NCBI RefSeq assembly: GCF_039535475.1
Contig: NZ_BAAAXG010000012.1
Coordinates: 461,708-525,707, forward strand
Origin: Streptomyces showdoensis
GTDB taxonomy: Bacteria > Actinomycetota > Actinomycetes > Streptomycetales > Streptomycetaceae
Direction of reading: 5' to 3'
DNA: 64,000 bases
Under the pieces are notes generated by a model. It did not search any database. It saw only the letters and a list, made by a program, of their open reading frames with translations, and was not told the DNA's origin. Position numbers and translations under genes: made by a program. Below are positions 1 to 10,500 of the stretch, piece by piece; within the stretch, counting starts at the first letter, position 1; every line of letters begins with the position of its first letter.

Positions 1-411
1 ACCTACCCGCCGCCGGGAGGGGAACAGGCCTTCACGGTCAGCGCCGCGCACGTGACGACGAAGCCGAGCAGCGTCCAGCTCTCCGTCCTCGCCAAGCATC
101 CCGGCGTCGTGGCCACGGAGGCCGGCCTCGCCCGCGGCGAGCTGAGCCTGACGACCTCGAACGGGCCCGTGCCCATCACCGTCGGCACCGAGCCGCCCGG
201 CTTCGAGCTGACTCCGGGCCTCGTCCCCGGGCTCGACACCCGCTTCCGCTTCGACGTGGACCGGCCCGACCGGGTCGAGACCGATCTCGCCGTCCAGCTT
301 CCCGACGACCCGGAGGTCGGCAGCCTGCACACCTTCGACCTGGGTCTCTTCGACGAGCGGGGCGGACTCGTCGGCTCCGGCCTCCGCGTCATGATCCTGG
401 TCACCGAGTAG
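1..411 (+). CDS. C-terminal part of an unrecognised beta-rich protein
   Basis: The frame is open from the left edge to a TAG at 409-411, so only the last 136 codons are visible and the start lies outside the window. An in-frame GTG at 52 exists, but coding character continues back to base 1. The visible part has short turns and alternating hydrophobic residues (TYPPPGGEQ, SVQLSVLAKHPGV, HTFDLGLFDERGGL), which suggests a beta-sandwich or adaptor-like domain; I see no catalytic motif. It stops 14 bases before the next gene on the same strand, so the two are probably co-transcribed. Function not recognised; by position it may be part of the same conflict island. Confidence 0.6.
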   Translation, partial: TYPPPGGEQAFTVSAAHVTTKPSSVQLSVLAKHPGVVATEAGLARGELSLTTSNGPVPITVGTEPPGFELTPGLVPGLDTRFRFDVDRPDRVETDLAVQLPDDPEVGSLHTFDLGLFDERGGLVGSGLRVMILVTE

Positions 412-425
412 CCGAGGCCGCCCCC

Positions 426-3400
426 TTGGAGATCCACGTCCACGTCCCGGTGAGGATCACCCTCACCGGCGAGCCCGGCCCCGACGAACTCGCCGCGCTC
501 ACCCGGCGGCTCACCGCGCTCGTCGCCGGGCGGCTCGCCCGGGCCGAGCGGGAGCTCGGGCGCGGGCGGCGGGCGCCGGCGTGGGCGGCGGGCGGGGGCC
601 CGGCCCGGGAGGTGCACGAGCCGGGGCGGGACGTGGACGGGGGGTACGCCGTGCCCTCGTACGGGGCCGGCGGGCGCCCCGCCACGGTGCCGGTGCGCGG
701 CAAGGAGCCCTGGACCGTCGTCGGCACCGCGAAGGCGCGCATCGAGGTCGGATGGTTCCTCCGGTACGTGGAGGAGGTGCTGGGGCAGTCGTTCCCGGAG
801 GCCGTGCTGTACCGCTCGCTCGCCGGCACGGTCCGTGACGTGGACGTCTGGCTGGTGCGGCTCCACAAGGCCTACGTCCCCCGCACCTTGGGGGAGGAGC
901 TGGTGGTCGGGAGCTCCGCCCGGGAGAAGGGCGGGCGGACCGTGCCCGCCTGGGCGGTCGCCGGTTCGGCCGCCTCCCTGCACCGCCTCACCGCGGCCGA
1001 CGAGAGCGGGACCGTCGCCGCCCGGATCCCGCGCGTGCCCCCGCAGCACGTCGTCTTCACGTCCATGCGGCTGCCGCGCGTCGACATCGGCGACGCCGCC
1101 GTGCTCGGTCCCGGCCGCAAGGTCCGCATGACCGTGCGCGACGCCGGCTTCTGCGTCGACCCGTTCGCGTTCGAGTGGGCCACCGGTCTCCCCTGGAACC
1201 GGTACGCCGAGGAGTACGCCTCCGAGACCGTCCCCGTCCGGTTCCAGCCCGCCGTGCTGCGCCCCGCCTCGAACCCGGTGCGCACCCCGGCCGGCATCGA
1301 GCGGGACGCCCTCTTCCTGCTGCTCGACCGGTACGTGGGCGACCACACGGAGCGCCGCGCACCGGCCGCCCGGCTCCTCGTCGCCGAAGGGGACGCCTTT
1401 CCCGGGGTGCCCGAAGCGGCGCTGCGGGACCTCGAATGGCCCGGGGAGCCCGGGGAGCGGGTGCTCTACTGCCGGGCCTCGCTCGACCTCTCCCCGGAGG
1501 CCCTCGACGCCGCGTACTTCCGGCCCACGGCCCGGCGACTGGCCGCCGGCCTCGTCCCGCTGATCGGCGACCACGGCTTCGGCAACGCCCTCGCCGCACT
1601 GCTCGACGAGACCGAGCGGTACCCGCACGGACGGGCCGGCGGCCTCTTCGGTTACGTGCTGGAGAGCATCGAACGGCACGGCAGGCTGGCGGAGTTCTTC
1701 GACGCCGTCGACGACACCCAGCGGTTCGCCCTGCGGCTGCACCTGCTCCAGCGGTGCGAGTCCACCCCGTACGCGGGGCACGAGCGGGTCCGCGCCCTGC
1801 GCGCCGCCCTCGCCCGGGAGCGCGAGGCCACCACCGCCCACGCCTACACGGTCGGCGGCATCGGACAGGGGGCGGTGCGGCTCGACCGGCGGCCGGACGG
1901 CAACGTGCTCGCCGGAGACCTCCTGGGCGGAGTCGACCTCCTCTACGAGAAGAGCACCACCGTCATGCGCCCCAAGCCGGGCAGGGCAGAGGCGCTGCGC
2001 GCCGAACTCCTCGCCCAGGGGAAGTCGATGGTCGAGGAGATCCTTTCCGGGCAGGATCAACACGTCTACGAAGAGGGGGAGTTCGCCGAGACGGTCGTCG
2101 CCCGGGCCGTGCGCGGCGTCCGGCTGGGGCCCGAGGACTTCGAGGAGGTCGAGGTCGAGCTGGGCATCCGGCTCCTGGAGGTGCTCGCCACCCAGGAACA
2201 GGGACTGCCCTCGTACGCGGTGCGGTTCGAGATCGTGTCGCGCGTCGCAGGGCGCGGCGCGCCGTGGGGGCGGGCCGCGGGGCCCGTGCTCGAACCGGTC
2301 GGCGCGTTCGAGGCGCGGCTGGTCGAGTGGCGGCTCGGCCGGGCCGGGGAGGCCTACCGGCTGGCCGGCTTCGCCGTGATCGCCGTCGGCGGCCTCGCCC
2401 TCGCCTGGGAGGCGGGCGTCGTCGCCTCCCTCGTGCACCTGGGGCGCGGGGCCGGGAGCTCCCTCCTCCGGCTGGGCGGCGGACCGGGCGCGGTGCGCCT
2501 CTGGGTCGGGGCCTCCGAGGCCTTCCATCTGGTCAAGGTCATCCTCCACGAGGAGGAGGCCACCCTCGAAGGCTTCGTCACGGCCGCCGTCGACGGCTAC
2601 CTCGCCCTCGTCGGCTACCGGATCGGCAGCGGGCTCGGCGGTCTGGTCGCGGGCCGGATCGGCACCACCCTGCTGCGCGCCCGGATCGCCTCCTGGCTCG
2701 CGGGCAAGCTCGTCACCGGTGCGGTGGGCGGCGGCGCCGCGGCCGCCCTGACCACCTTCGCCCATGACGTCGTCGCCGCGCGGTGGTCGGGCATCGACAC
2801 CTACGTGCGGACGATGGAGTTCGGCGCGGTCGTCGGCGTCGTCGGCGCCTTCACCGTCGAGCCGCTCCTGCACGGACTCCTCACCCGGGCCGGGCCCACC
2901 CTGGTCAAGGCCGCCCTGCTGACCCGCCTGCTGAGCGGCGAGGGCGTCACGGCCGAACGCTGGGCCGAGGCCATGGCCCTGACCCGGCGGCGGATGGAAC
3001 AGACCCTGTCCCAGAGCCTCCCGGCGGCGGAGGCCAGGACCTGGGCCCGGGCGCTCGGCGAGCGCGTGGACGAGGCGGCGGAAGGGCTCGCCCACGCGCA
3101 GGCGCGGCCGCGCGGCACCGCCTCGCGCGTCCCCGCGCGCATCGAGCCCGCGCACGAGACCCCCGCCCGGGCGCCCGCCTCGGCGCCCTCACCCGCTCCC
3201 GCGCCCTCACCCGCTCCCGCGCCTGCGCCCGCGCCCGTGCCGGTCTCCGCCGCGGCCGTCGCCGCGGCGGCCCGGCCCGGACCGGCCTCCGCGTGGCCGA
3301 GCTGGGCGCGGCTGAAGCAGGCCTCGCTGACCGACCGCGAAGCCGCCCTGGACCGGCAGTGGTACGAGCGGGCGCGCCCCGAGACGCTGCGCGCCCGCGA

Positions 3401-4085
3401 GGCCCACGACCCGGTGGCCAAGGAGTTCCTGGACGAGCAGTGGGGCGGCCCCAAGCGCCCGTACCAGCCCGAGCGGCCCACCGACCCCGCCGTACAGCAG
3501 CGACTGCGCCAGGACCTGGCGGCGGCCCGTGCCGCCGTCGAGGCCGAGCGGCGGCGCCTGGAGGAGGCCGGGCTGCGCGCACCGTCCTCCCGCGAGCCCG
3601 CCGGGTTCGAGGAGCGCTCCACCCCGGCCGGCGAGCAGGAGGTGCCGCCCACCGCGAAGGCCGCCGCCGGGTACGAGGGCACGGTCGCCGTCGCCCGCTC
3701 CGACATCCCCGCCCTCGCCGGAGAGCTGTTCACCGGCGGCTCGCCGCGCGCCCTGGGCTCGTACGACCCCGCTCACGCCATCCGGCCGCCGGACGACGTG
3801 GTCGTCCCGCAGGCCCACGGCCATGCCGAGCAGGACCTCGGCCAGCAGCTGGACGCCCGCCTCGCCCGCCTGACCGAGGCCGAACGGGCCGCCGCGCGCG
3901 GCCACACCGTCTCCATCCGGGTCGACCAGGAGGTCTGCTCCGTCTGCGCCGCCGCCCTCGGCGGCGGGCCGCGCGCCGGGGTGCTCTCCCGGCTCAGCGC
4001 CCGCCACCCCGAGCTCGTCTTCGAGGTCACCGCCGACGACGTCAGCACCGTCTACCGCATCGTCGGCGGAAGGAGGGTGCGGTGA
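426..4085 (+). CDS. Large toxin-like protein with C-terminal HAE/CxxC deaminase-like domain
   Basis: A 1,219-residue protein read from a TTG at 426, since no better start is visible after the preceding stop. Residues 1-90 form a beta-alpha module ending in a GGYAVPSYGAGGRP element that recurs in the next gene. A long unrecognised middle follows, then glycine/alanine-rich hydrophobic segments at about 640-820 that could be membrane helices, then an Ala-Pro linker at about 905-945. The end carries His-Ala-Glu at 1133-1135 and Cys-Ser-Val-Cys at 1171-1174, followed by a predicted helix and strand (VLSRLSARHPELVFEV). That is the zinc-site pattern of the cytidine-deaminase fold found in polymorphic toxins. 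Seen: motifs and layout. Inferred: a nucleic-acid or nucleotide deaminase effector. No separate immunity gene is obvious. It overlaps the next gene by 4 bases (GTGA), so translation is coupled. Confidence 0.7.
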   Translation: MEIHVHVPVRITLTGEPGPDELAALTRRLTALVAGRLARAERELGRGRRAPAWAAGGGPAREVHEPGRDVDGGYAVPSYGAGGRPATVPVRGKEPWTVVGTAKARIEVGWFLRYVEEVLGQSFPEAVLYRSLAGTVRDVDVWLVRLHKAYVPRTLGEELVVGSSAREKGGRTVPAWAVAGSAASLHRLTAADESGTVAARIPRVPPQHVVFTSMRLPRVDIGDAAVLGPGRKVRMTVRDAGFCVDPFAFEWATGLPWNRYAEEYASETVPVRFQPAVLRPASNPVRTPAGIERDALFLLLDRYVGDHTERRAPAARLLVAEGDAFPGVPEAALRDLEWPGEPGERVLYCRASLDLSPEALDAAYFRPTARRLAAGLVPLIGDHGFGNALAALLDETERYPHGRAGGLFGYVLESIERHGRLAEFFDAVDDTQRFALRLHLLQRCESTPYAGHERVRALRAALAREREATTAHAYTVGGIGQGAVRLDRRPDGNVLAGDLLGGVDLLYEKSTTVMRPKPGRAEALRAELLAQGKSMVEEILSGQDQHVYEEGEFAETVVARAVRGVRLGPEDFEEVEVELGIRLLEVLATQEQGLPSYAVRFEIVSRVAGRGAPWGRAAGPVLEPVGAFEARLVEWRLGRAGEAYRLAGFAVIAVGGLALAWEAGVVASLVHLGRGAGSSLLRLGGGPGAVRLWVGASEAFHLVKVILHEEEATLEGFVTAAVDGYLALVGYRIGSGLGGLVAGRIGTTLLRARIASWLAGKLVTGAVGGGAAAALTTFAHDVVAARWSGIDTYVRTMEFGAVVGVVGAFTVEPLLHGLLTRAGPTLVKAALLTRLLSGEGVTAERWAEAMALTRRRMEQTLSQSLPAAEARTWARALGERVDEAAEGLAHAQARPRGTASRVPARIEPAHETPARAPASAPSPAPAPSPAPAPAPAPVPVSAAAVAAAARPGPASAWPSWARLKQASLTDREAALDRQWYERARPETLRAREAHDPVAKEFLDEQWGGPKRPYQPERPTDPAVQQRLRQDLAAARAAVEAERRRLEEAGLRAPSSREPAGFEERSTPAGEQEVPPTAKAAAGYEGTVAVARSDIPALAGELFTGGSPRALGSYDPAHAIRPPDDVVVPQAHGHAEQDLGQQLDARLARLTEAERAAARGHTVSIRVDQEVCSVCAAALGGGPRAGVLSRLSARHPELVFEVTADDVSTVYRIVGGRRVR

Positions 4086-6464
4086 ACACCGGCCGTCCCG
4101 AGCGCCGTTTCCACCTGCCCGAGGCCGTCGTCCGGCCCGAGGGGCTGCCGGCGGACACCGCCCGGCTGCTGGAGGCCGCCGTCCGCCAGGCCCTCGCGGA
4201 CGCCGTCCGGGCAGCCGGCGGGCAGCCCTCGGACCCGCCCGCGGCGGCGGCTCACGACGCGGCCCGCACCGGGGCGGAGGAGCCGTCCGAGGACGGCTAC
4301 CGGGTGCCCGGTTACGACGCCGCGGGCCGCCCGGTCACCGTGCGGCTGCGCCGCGCCCCCCCGGTGGGGTGCGCCGGGCCCCGCGGGCGGGCTCGGCCTC
4401 GGGCCGGGCGCCGGGACCCGCGGGCGCAACCTGGGCGGTGGCGCCCGGACCGGGCCGGAGCTCCCGAGCGCCACCGCGGCGGCTCCCGTGCCCGCACGGC
4501 CCTGGACGCCCGAACGGCTCGCGGCCCTGCGGACCCGCATGGGGCCCGAGTACGGGAACGCGCGGCTCGGCAGGATCGACGCCGACACCCTCGTGATCGG
4601 CTCGACCGGAATCCGGCTCCTCCCGGGGCTCGGCGGCACCGACGGGGAGCGGACGGTCGCCGCCCGGCTCGGCCCCGGGGCCTTCTACCTCGAACCCGTC
4701 GCGCACGACCGGGTCGGCCTGGCCGCCCTGACGGACCTCGGCGGCGGCTACATCGTGCACCGCGTCACCCCCGACGGGCGCCGCCACGACGCCGTCCTCC
4801 GCCTCGTCACCCGGGGCACCGCCCCCGTGCCGGCCGGCATCCTCGCGTACACCGGCGATCTCACGACGATCCGCGAGGTCAGGATCGTCGGCCGCCGTCC
4901 CGGCGACTTCCGGACGGCCGCCGCGCTGATCGCCGCCGACGTCGACCGCGGCCTTTCCGGCGCGCCCGCATCGGTCGTGGCCGCGACCATGAAGGACCAC
5001 CTCAAGGGCCTGGACGACGTCGAACTCAGGGCCTGCCTGGAGGAGTTGCGCAGGCGCGGCAAGCTGGGGAAGACCCTCGCCCTGGTCCAGGTACGGGCGT
5101 TCCGCACCTACCTGCGGGAGCGCGGGGTGCCCTGGACCTACATCTACGCCAACTGGGAACCCAGCGCGACCGACGGCACCCAGCTGTTCGCCGGGATCCT
5201 GTGGGGCGTGGGCGAGTTCGAGTACCAGGCCCTGGAGCTCCTCGGCACGCTCGTCGGCTCGGTCTTCGACGCGCGGCTCGCCGAGGAGCGCAACCTGCTG
5301 TGGGCCGCGCTCGTCACGGCCGTCACGCATCCGGTGGTCACCGCGCAGGAGGGTGCGAGGCAGCTGGTCGAGGCCTTCGAGGAGAAGCTGGAACAACTCG
5401 AGTTCTTCGACGCCGGGCGCATCATCGGGCAGATCGTCATGTCCCTGATCGCCTTGGCCGAGGCGGTGAAGTCCCTGCCCGGGATCGGCAAGGGCGCAGC
5501 CCGCGCGGTGGTCGCCTTCAACCGCGTCGGCGTGGCCGCCCTGGACCGGATCGGCGTGCGGCTGCTCGACGTGTACCGCCTCCTGCTCTCCGAGCGGCCC
5601 CTGAGGATCACCACGACAGGGGTGCTGCTCAGCATCGGCGAGGGCGACGAGATCCTCGCCGCCGGGGCCAAGGCCAAGGGCACCTCCGTGATCTCCAAAG
5701 CCGAGGCCGTGAAGGCGGTCGTGGAGGCGGGGGAGAAGGAAGCCGAGCGCTTCTTCACCCCGGCGGAGGTCGAGGATCTGCTCAAGGCCCTCGACGAGGC
5801 GGAGCGCAGGAACCCCGCGACGCCGCACGCGGGCGCGCCCGCGGCGGCCGCCGTGCTCACCGTGGACGTGCTGGAGGAGCTGGTCGCCCAGGCGATGGCC
5901 GAGGTCGGGTCCGGCATCCCCTCGTTCTCCGTCCGCGGCACCAAACTGCACTCCGCCTTCTCCCGCCTGGTCCGCAAGCGCTTCCCGAACAGCGGCCTGA
6001 CCGTTCTCAGCGAGACCAGACTGCGCAGGATCGCCAAGCTGCCCGCCTCGGTCCTCGACATGCCGATCGAGACCTATGTGAAGTCCACGCCCGGCCTGGC
6101 CGAGCTGGAACAGCAGCTCAGGCCCCTGTTCACCGGTGAGTCCGGCCCACGCCGGATCGGCGGCCTGCGCCCCGACCTCGTCGTGCGGGCCCCCGGACGC
6201 ATCGTCGTCTTCGACCTGACCGGCACCCAGCACATCGAGCACTTCGCGAAGAACATGTTGTACACCCACGTGCTGCGCGAGGCCGGCGAGGCGGCCTTCG
6301 TGGGAGAGACGTACTGGCGTCACTTCGACATGACCGCCGCCGAGTTCGCGGAGAGGTACGCGAAACAGATCGCGGCGCACGAGAGCCGGCTCGCGGAGGC
6401 GCGGCGCAGGCTCGCGGAGCGGTTCGGCAAGCCGCCGCCCACCGGGCCCGTCACACCCAATTGA
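4082..6464 (+). pseudogene. Toxin-like protein with restriction-endonuclease-like C-terminus, frameshifted as read
   Basis: Translation starts at GTG 4082, overlapping the previous stop. The first 90 or so codons repeat the module of the upstream gene (HLPEAVVRPEG, then DGYRVPGYDAAGRPVTVRLRR). The frame then fails in a run of seven C at 4356-4362. Removing one C joins it smoothly to the long frame ending at TGA 6464, giving about 793 residues. The C-terminal 150 residues contain GGLRPDLVV, IVVFDLTG and a following HIEHFAKNMLYTH helix. This order resembles restriction-endonuclease-fold toxins (Asp, then Asp-x-Thr in place of the usual Glu-x-Lys). Hydrophobic stretches lie near the middle. The tail overlaps the convergent protease gene by 14 bases. 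Likely a second effector of the same delivery or activation type; the frameshift may be a sequencing error. Confidence 0.65.
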
Positions 6465-7554
6465 CCTTCGCCTGCGCGAGCAGCGGATCGTCCACCATCT
6501 CCCACAGGGGTACGGCCACGTTGCCGATCCGGTAGCGGCCGCCGAAGTGGAGGCCGAGGACGCGGTGGTCGGTGAGGTCGAAGACCGGGGAGCCGCTGTT
6601 GCCGCCCAGGGTCGAGCAGTCGTGCTTCATCACCCGGCCGCCGGGCGCGAACTCCGTCGTCATGCCCGGCTGGAGGCGCTTCACGTTGTAGATGTCCATG
6701 AAGATCCGGCGCATCGACTCCGGCTCGTTGCGGCGCCCGTCCCACGCGGGGTAGCCGATGACGTACACGGGCCGGCCCGGCACGCTCGCCGGGGCGTCCG
6801 CCGCGACCGCCAGCGGGGTCGGCAGCTGCTCGCCGTCGTGCGGGGCGATCCGCAGCAGCGCCATGTCGACCTCGGGGTGGATGCCGATCACCTCGGTGAT
6901 CTCGTACGGGAGGGAGTCCGCGACCGGCACCGGGCCCGGGGCCTGGTGGGCGGGCAGCTCCTCGCCGGGGTCGACCCGGGCCGACATGCCGTCCCGGAAG
7001 GTCCAGCCGGTGCCTTCGGCCCGGCTGAACTCGGCGGCCACGTGCCGGTTGGTCATCACCGCGTCGGGTCCCACCAGGAAGGCCGTGCCAATCCAGTCGA
7101 GGCTCGGGTGCCCGGTGACCTCGACCCGGCCGACCCGGGCGATGGACTCGTGGATCGCCGTCCGGCTCGCGTCGAGCACCGCCCAGTCGCCCGGCTGGGA
7201 GGCGAAGTCCTGCCCCTGCACCAGGATCGCGGGGCGGCCCTCCAGGAGGACGATCGCCTCCACGCCGAAGTACTCGTCGTCGTCGACCTCGTCGGCCCGG
7301 TCGTCGGCCAGCTTCTCCAGACCGGAGACGCCCGCCTCCAGCACCCGGGCCCGCTCCTCCTGGGCGAACCTCCCGATCTGGGAGGCGGAGGCGACGCCGG
7401 GCGGCAGCTCCTCGGCCGACTCCTCGTACTCGATCTCCGCCTCCAGGCCCGCCCGGACCCGGGCGGCAACCTCGCGCAGATCTCCGAAGACCCGCTCGGG
7501 TCCGGTCGCGACCGGTGACCCGCCGCGCGAGCCGCCGCGTGATCCGTTGCCCAT
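6451..7554 (-). CDS. Cytoplasmic trypsin-like serine peptidase
   Basis: A 367-residue protein with ATG at 7554 behind GGAGGTGACGGGAG. Residues 20-140 form a charged, helical N-terminal extension with a short beta segment (EAIVLLEGRPAILVQGQ). The protease domain follows, with His in TNRHVA (about 171), Asp in EVDMALL (about 229) and Ser in GGNSGSPV (about 320), a full chymotrypsin-fold triad. No signal peptide is visible, so it should act in the cytoplasm, as the trypsin-like proteases of bacterial NTPase/caspase conflict systems do. It lies 40 bases downstream of the NTPase-trypsin gene on the same strand, so the two are probably one transcript. Likely role: proteolytic activation or execution step; the substrate is unknown, and the neighbouring toxins are candidates by position only. 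Confidence 0.85.
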   Translation of the reverse strand: MGNGSRGGSRGGSPVATGPERVFGDLREVAARVRAGLEAEIEYEESAEELPPGVASASQIGRFAQEERARVLEAGVSGLEKLADDRADEVDDDEYFGVEAIVLLEGRPAILVQGQDFASQPGDWAVLDASRTAIHESIARVGRVEVTGHPSLDWIGTAFLVGPDAVMTNRHVAAEFSRAEGTGWTFRDGMSARVDPGEELPAHQAPGPVPVADSLPYEITEVIGIHPEVDMALLRIAPHDGEQLPTPLAVAADAPASVPGRPVYVIGYPAWDGRRNEPESMRRIFMDIYNVKRLQPGMTTEFAPGGRVMKHDCSTLGGNSGSPVFDLTDHRVLGLHFGGRYRIGNVAVPLWEMVDDPLLAQAKVNWV

Positions 7555-7594
7555 CTCCCGTCACCTCCGTGTGCGTCCGTCCCGGCCGTGTGCG

Positions 7595-10500
7595 TCACGG
7601 CTGTTCGAAGAGGGCGGTCTGGGCCGCCATGATCTCCTCGTACACCTCCGGCCGGTTCTCCCGCAGATGGGCGAGGACCCGGCTCATCTGGGTGCCGACG
7701 TTCACGAACGCCGTCGCCCGGCCCTGGAAGTCGACCTCCTCGATCCGCTTGGTGCCCCGGTGCAGCGCGACCACCGTCCAGCCGTCGTCGAGGACGGGCG
7801 AGCCGGAGGAGCCGCCGCGGGTGTCGGTGAAGTAGACGACGTCCTTCTCGTCCGCCTGGTAGACCAGGTTGTTGCGCAGCGCCACCCGCTTCGGGCGGCC
7901 GCCGGGGTGCTGGATGATGTTGACGGCGACGGGCTCGCCGCCGACGGAGGCCAGCGGGACCGTCGACACCCGCAGCACCGGCCGCCCGGGCTGCACCGCC
8001 GTCAGCCGCATGATCGCGTAGTCCAGGGCCTCGTCCCAGGCGATCAGCGCGCCCGCCGTCGCCTCCTCGGTCTCCGTCTCGTCCGAGCCGTAGTCGAACC
8101 GCGAGCGGGAGTTGCGCACCTGGAGCTGGAGGTCGTCGTCGGCGACCAGGGCCCGCGGGGTGCCCGGCGTGCGGGTGCGGGCGGTGACCACGTGGTGGTT
8201 GGTGACCAGCAGCCCGGGCGCGATGAGCCAGCCGGTGCCCGCGTGCGGGTACGCCGGCTGGAGCGGCGCCCCCGACTGGTACGGCGGGACGCTGATCCGG
8301 GCGACGGCGGCGCCGGCCAGGAAGCCGCCCTGGAGGAACTCGAAGGGGACCGTGTCGTCACGGAAGACGATCTCCTCCTTGAACTCGGCGGGCAGGAAGT
8401 CCACCGGGAGTTCGGGTTCGCCGGCCGCGTCGCGGGACACGTCGTCGAGGGCACGCTGGAAGACGGCGACCGGTCCCGGCTGGACCGTCATGGTCAGGGC
8501 GTTGCGGAGCCAGACCTCCAGCGGGACCGTGCCGTCGATCAGCCGCTCCACCCGGTTGACGGTCCGCAGGTCGGAGCGGATCTGCTCGAACGGGGTCCGC
8601 TGGAGCGGCAGTCCGGCCCGGAAGTGCCGGGTGGTGCCGGCGAAGAGCTTCGGCCGCAGCTCGGTGTCGGCGAGCCCGGCCTCGACGGCCGCGCTCTGCA
8701 CCCGCAGCAGCTCCTCGTCGGTCAGGTACGGGACCGTCCGCCAGGCCGCCTGGGCGGAGTCGGGCGGCGGGGCGAGGCCGGCCAGGGGCCGGCCGGGCTC
8801 CCCGTCGAGCCGGGTGCCGAAGCCGTGGGGGCGGCCCGGGGCGGGGGCCGGGGTGCCGGCGTCCATCGCGGCCACCACGCCGAGCAGCAGGTCGCCGCTC
8901 CGGTCGCGGAGGGTCAGGGCCCGGCGCGCGAGGCTGTCCAGGGTGCCGTGCCGCAGGGCCTCCCGCAGCGCGTACTCGACCTGGGCGTGCGGCAGGGCGT
9001 GAACGGCGGAGGCCGAGGAGGAGGAAGCCGGGGCGGCGGTGGGGGGCGGGACCGTCGCGGCAGCCGTCGTGGCATCCGCCAGGGCATCCGCCGTGGCACG
9101 GGTCGTTGCGCCGGCCGGGGCGCCCGTCACGGCCGGCGGGGCGGGCAGGGGCCGCGGCTCGGCGCGGTCGTCCGCGCCGGCTCCGGCGGCGGCCGAGGCC
9201 AGGATCCGGCGCAGCGGCTCCCGCAGTTGGGGTTCGTCGGCCATCGCGGTGTCGATCCAGCGGGTCAGCGCCGCCACCACCGCCTCGTCGTCGCCGGGCA
9301 GCCCCACCAGGCGCAGGGTGTGCTCCAGGACGTGCGGGTCGACGCGTCCGGCGGAGGCGGCGGCGGCCCGGGCCAGGGCGGGCTGCTGGGCCAGGGCCTC
9401 GTCCGGGATCCCGCGCAGCGTGCGGGCGAGGCGGCGGTCGGTCTCGTCGGAGCCCTCGTCGGCGACGACCGCGAGCCGGGAGCGGGCGACCAGGACTCCC
9501 ATCGACTCGTAGGGCAGGCCGAGGCCCGCCGCGAGCGACTCGGCCTCCTGGAGCGAGCGGTCGGCGTCCGCGAAGTCGCCCGCGTCCTGGGCGAGCCGCG
9601 CGGACAGCTGCAGCAGCTCCAGCCGGGTCTCCGCGCAGCCGGCCTCCTCCGCCCGGTCCACCGCCCGGTCGGCGGCGTCCCGCGCGTCCGCCGCGCGGCC
9701 GGAGCGGGCCAGGGTCTCGACGAGGAGGGCGTGCAGCCTGCTGCACGGGGTCCACGGCTGCCGCTCGGCGAGCCGTTCGGCGGCGGCCTCCACGTACCCC
9801 TGGGTGAGCAGGTCCTCGACCTCGCGGGCGGCGATCCGCTCCCAGTCCTCCTGATCGGCCTCGGCCATGATCTGGTCGGGCACGTGCCCGCCGATCCGGC
9901 CGAGCAGGAAGGCGGCCGAGCGGGGGGACATGTCGTGGTCCGCGCCCACCAGGTAGCTCTCGACGCCCGGCTCCCAGCGCAGCTCCACCGCGCGGGGGTT
10001 CTCGCCGAGCCGCAGCCGGTGGTAGATCTCCTCGGCGCGGGCCGACGGCCCCTCGCGCGCCGCGTAGTAGGCGACGGCCCGGGTGTCCACGGCCCGCATC
10101 AGGTCGGTGCGGGCGCTGTCGGAGAGCCGCAGCATGATCGTGCGCAGGTCGGCGCGGTGCCGGATGGCCTGCGGTCCGGCCGACTCCATCAGGTCCAGCC
10201 GGGAGGTCAGTCTGCCGAAGAGCATGCCCGCCTCGGTGGCCGAGCCGATGCTGAGCCCGGCCGGTTCGGCGAGGACCTCGCGGACCAGCTCGGGGGTGAT
10301 GAGGCGCAGCGCGAGGCCCGCCTGCACCAGGGCGCGCACGGAGTCGTCGGCGATGTGCTTGAGGATCCGGTCGTACAGCGTGCCCTGGATGAGCATCTGG
10401 TCGACCTTGTGGTGGAAGTACCGGCGCCGGGAGGGCAGGGTGGTGAGCAGTTCGCCCAGGGACTCGGACTCCTCGCCGAGGACGACGGCCGTGCGGGCGG

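Noticed and set aside
3..3155. Long minus-strand frame opposite the deaminase-like protein gene
   Set aside because: Same reason: antisense, low complexity, no motif, while the plus strand has strong third-position bias.
4082..4488. Programmed ribosomal frameshifting in the second toxin-like gene
   Set aside because: A run of seven C could in principle slip, but six similar one-base excesses in unrelated genes make a sequencing error or plain frameshift the simpler explanation.
1..6464. Assignment of the first genes to an extracellular contractile injection system
   Set aside because: No sheath, tube, baseplate or AAA component is in the window; such genes could lie to the left but cannot be claimed.
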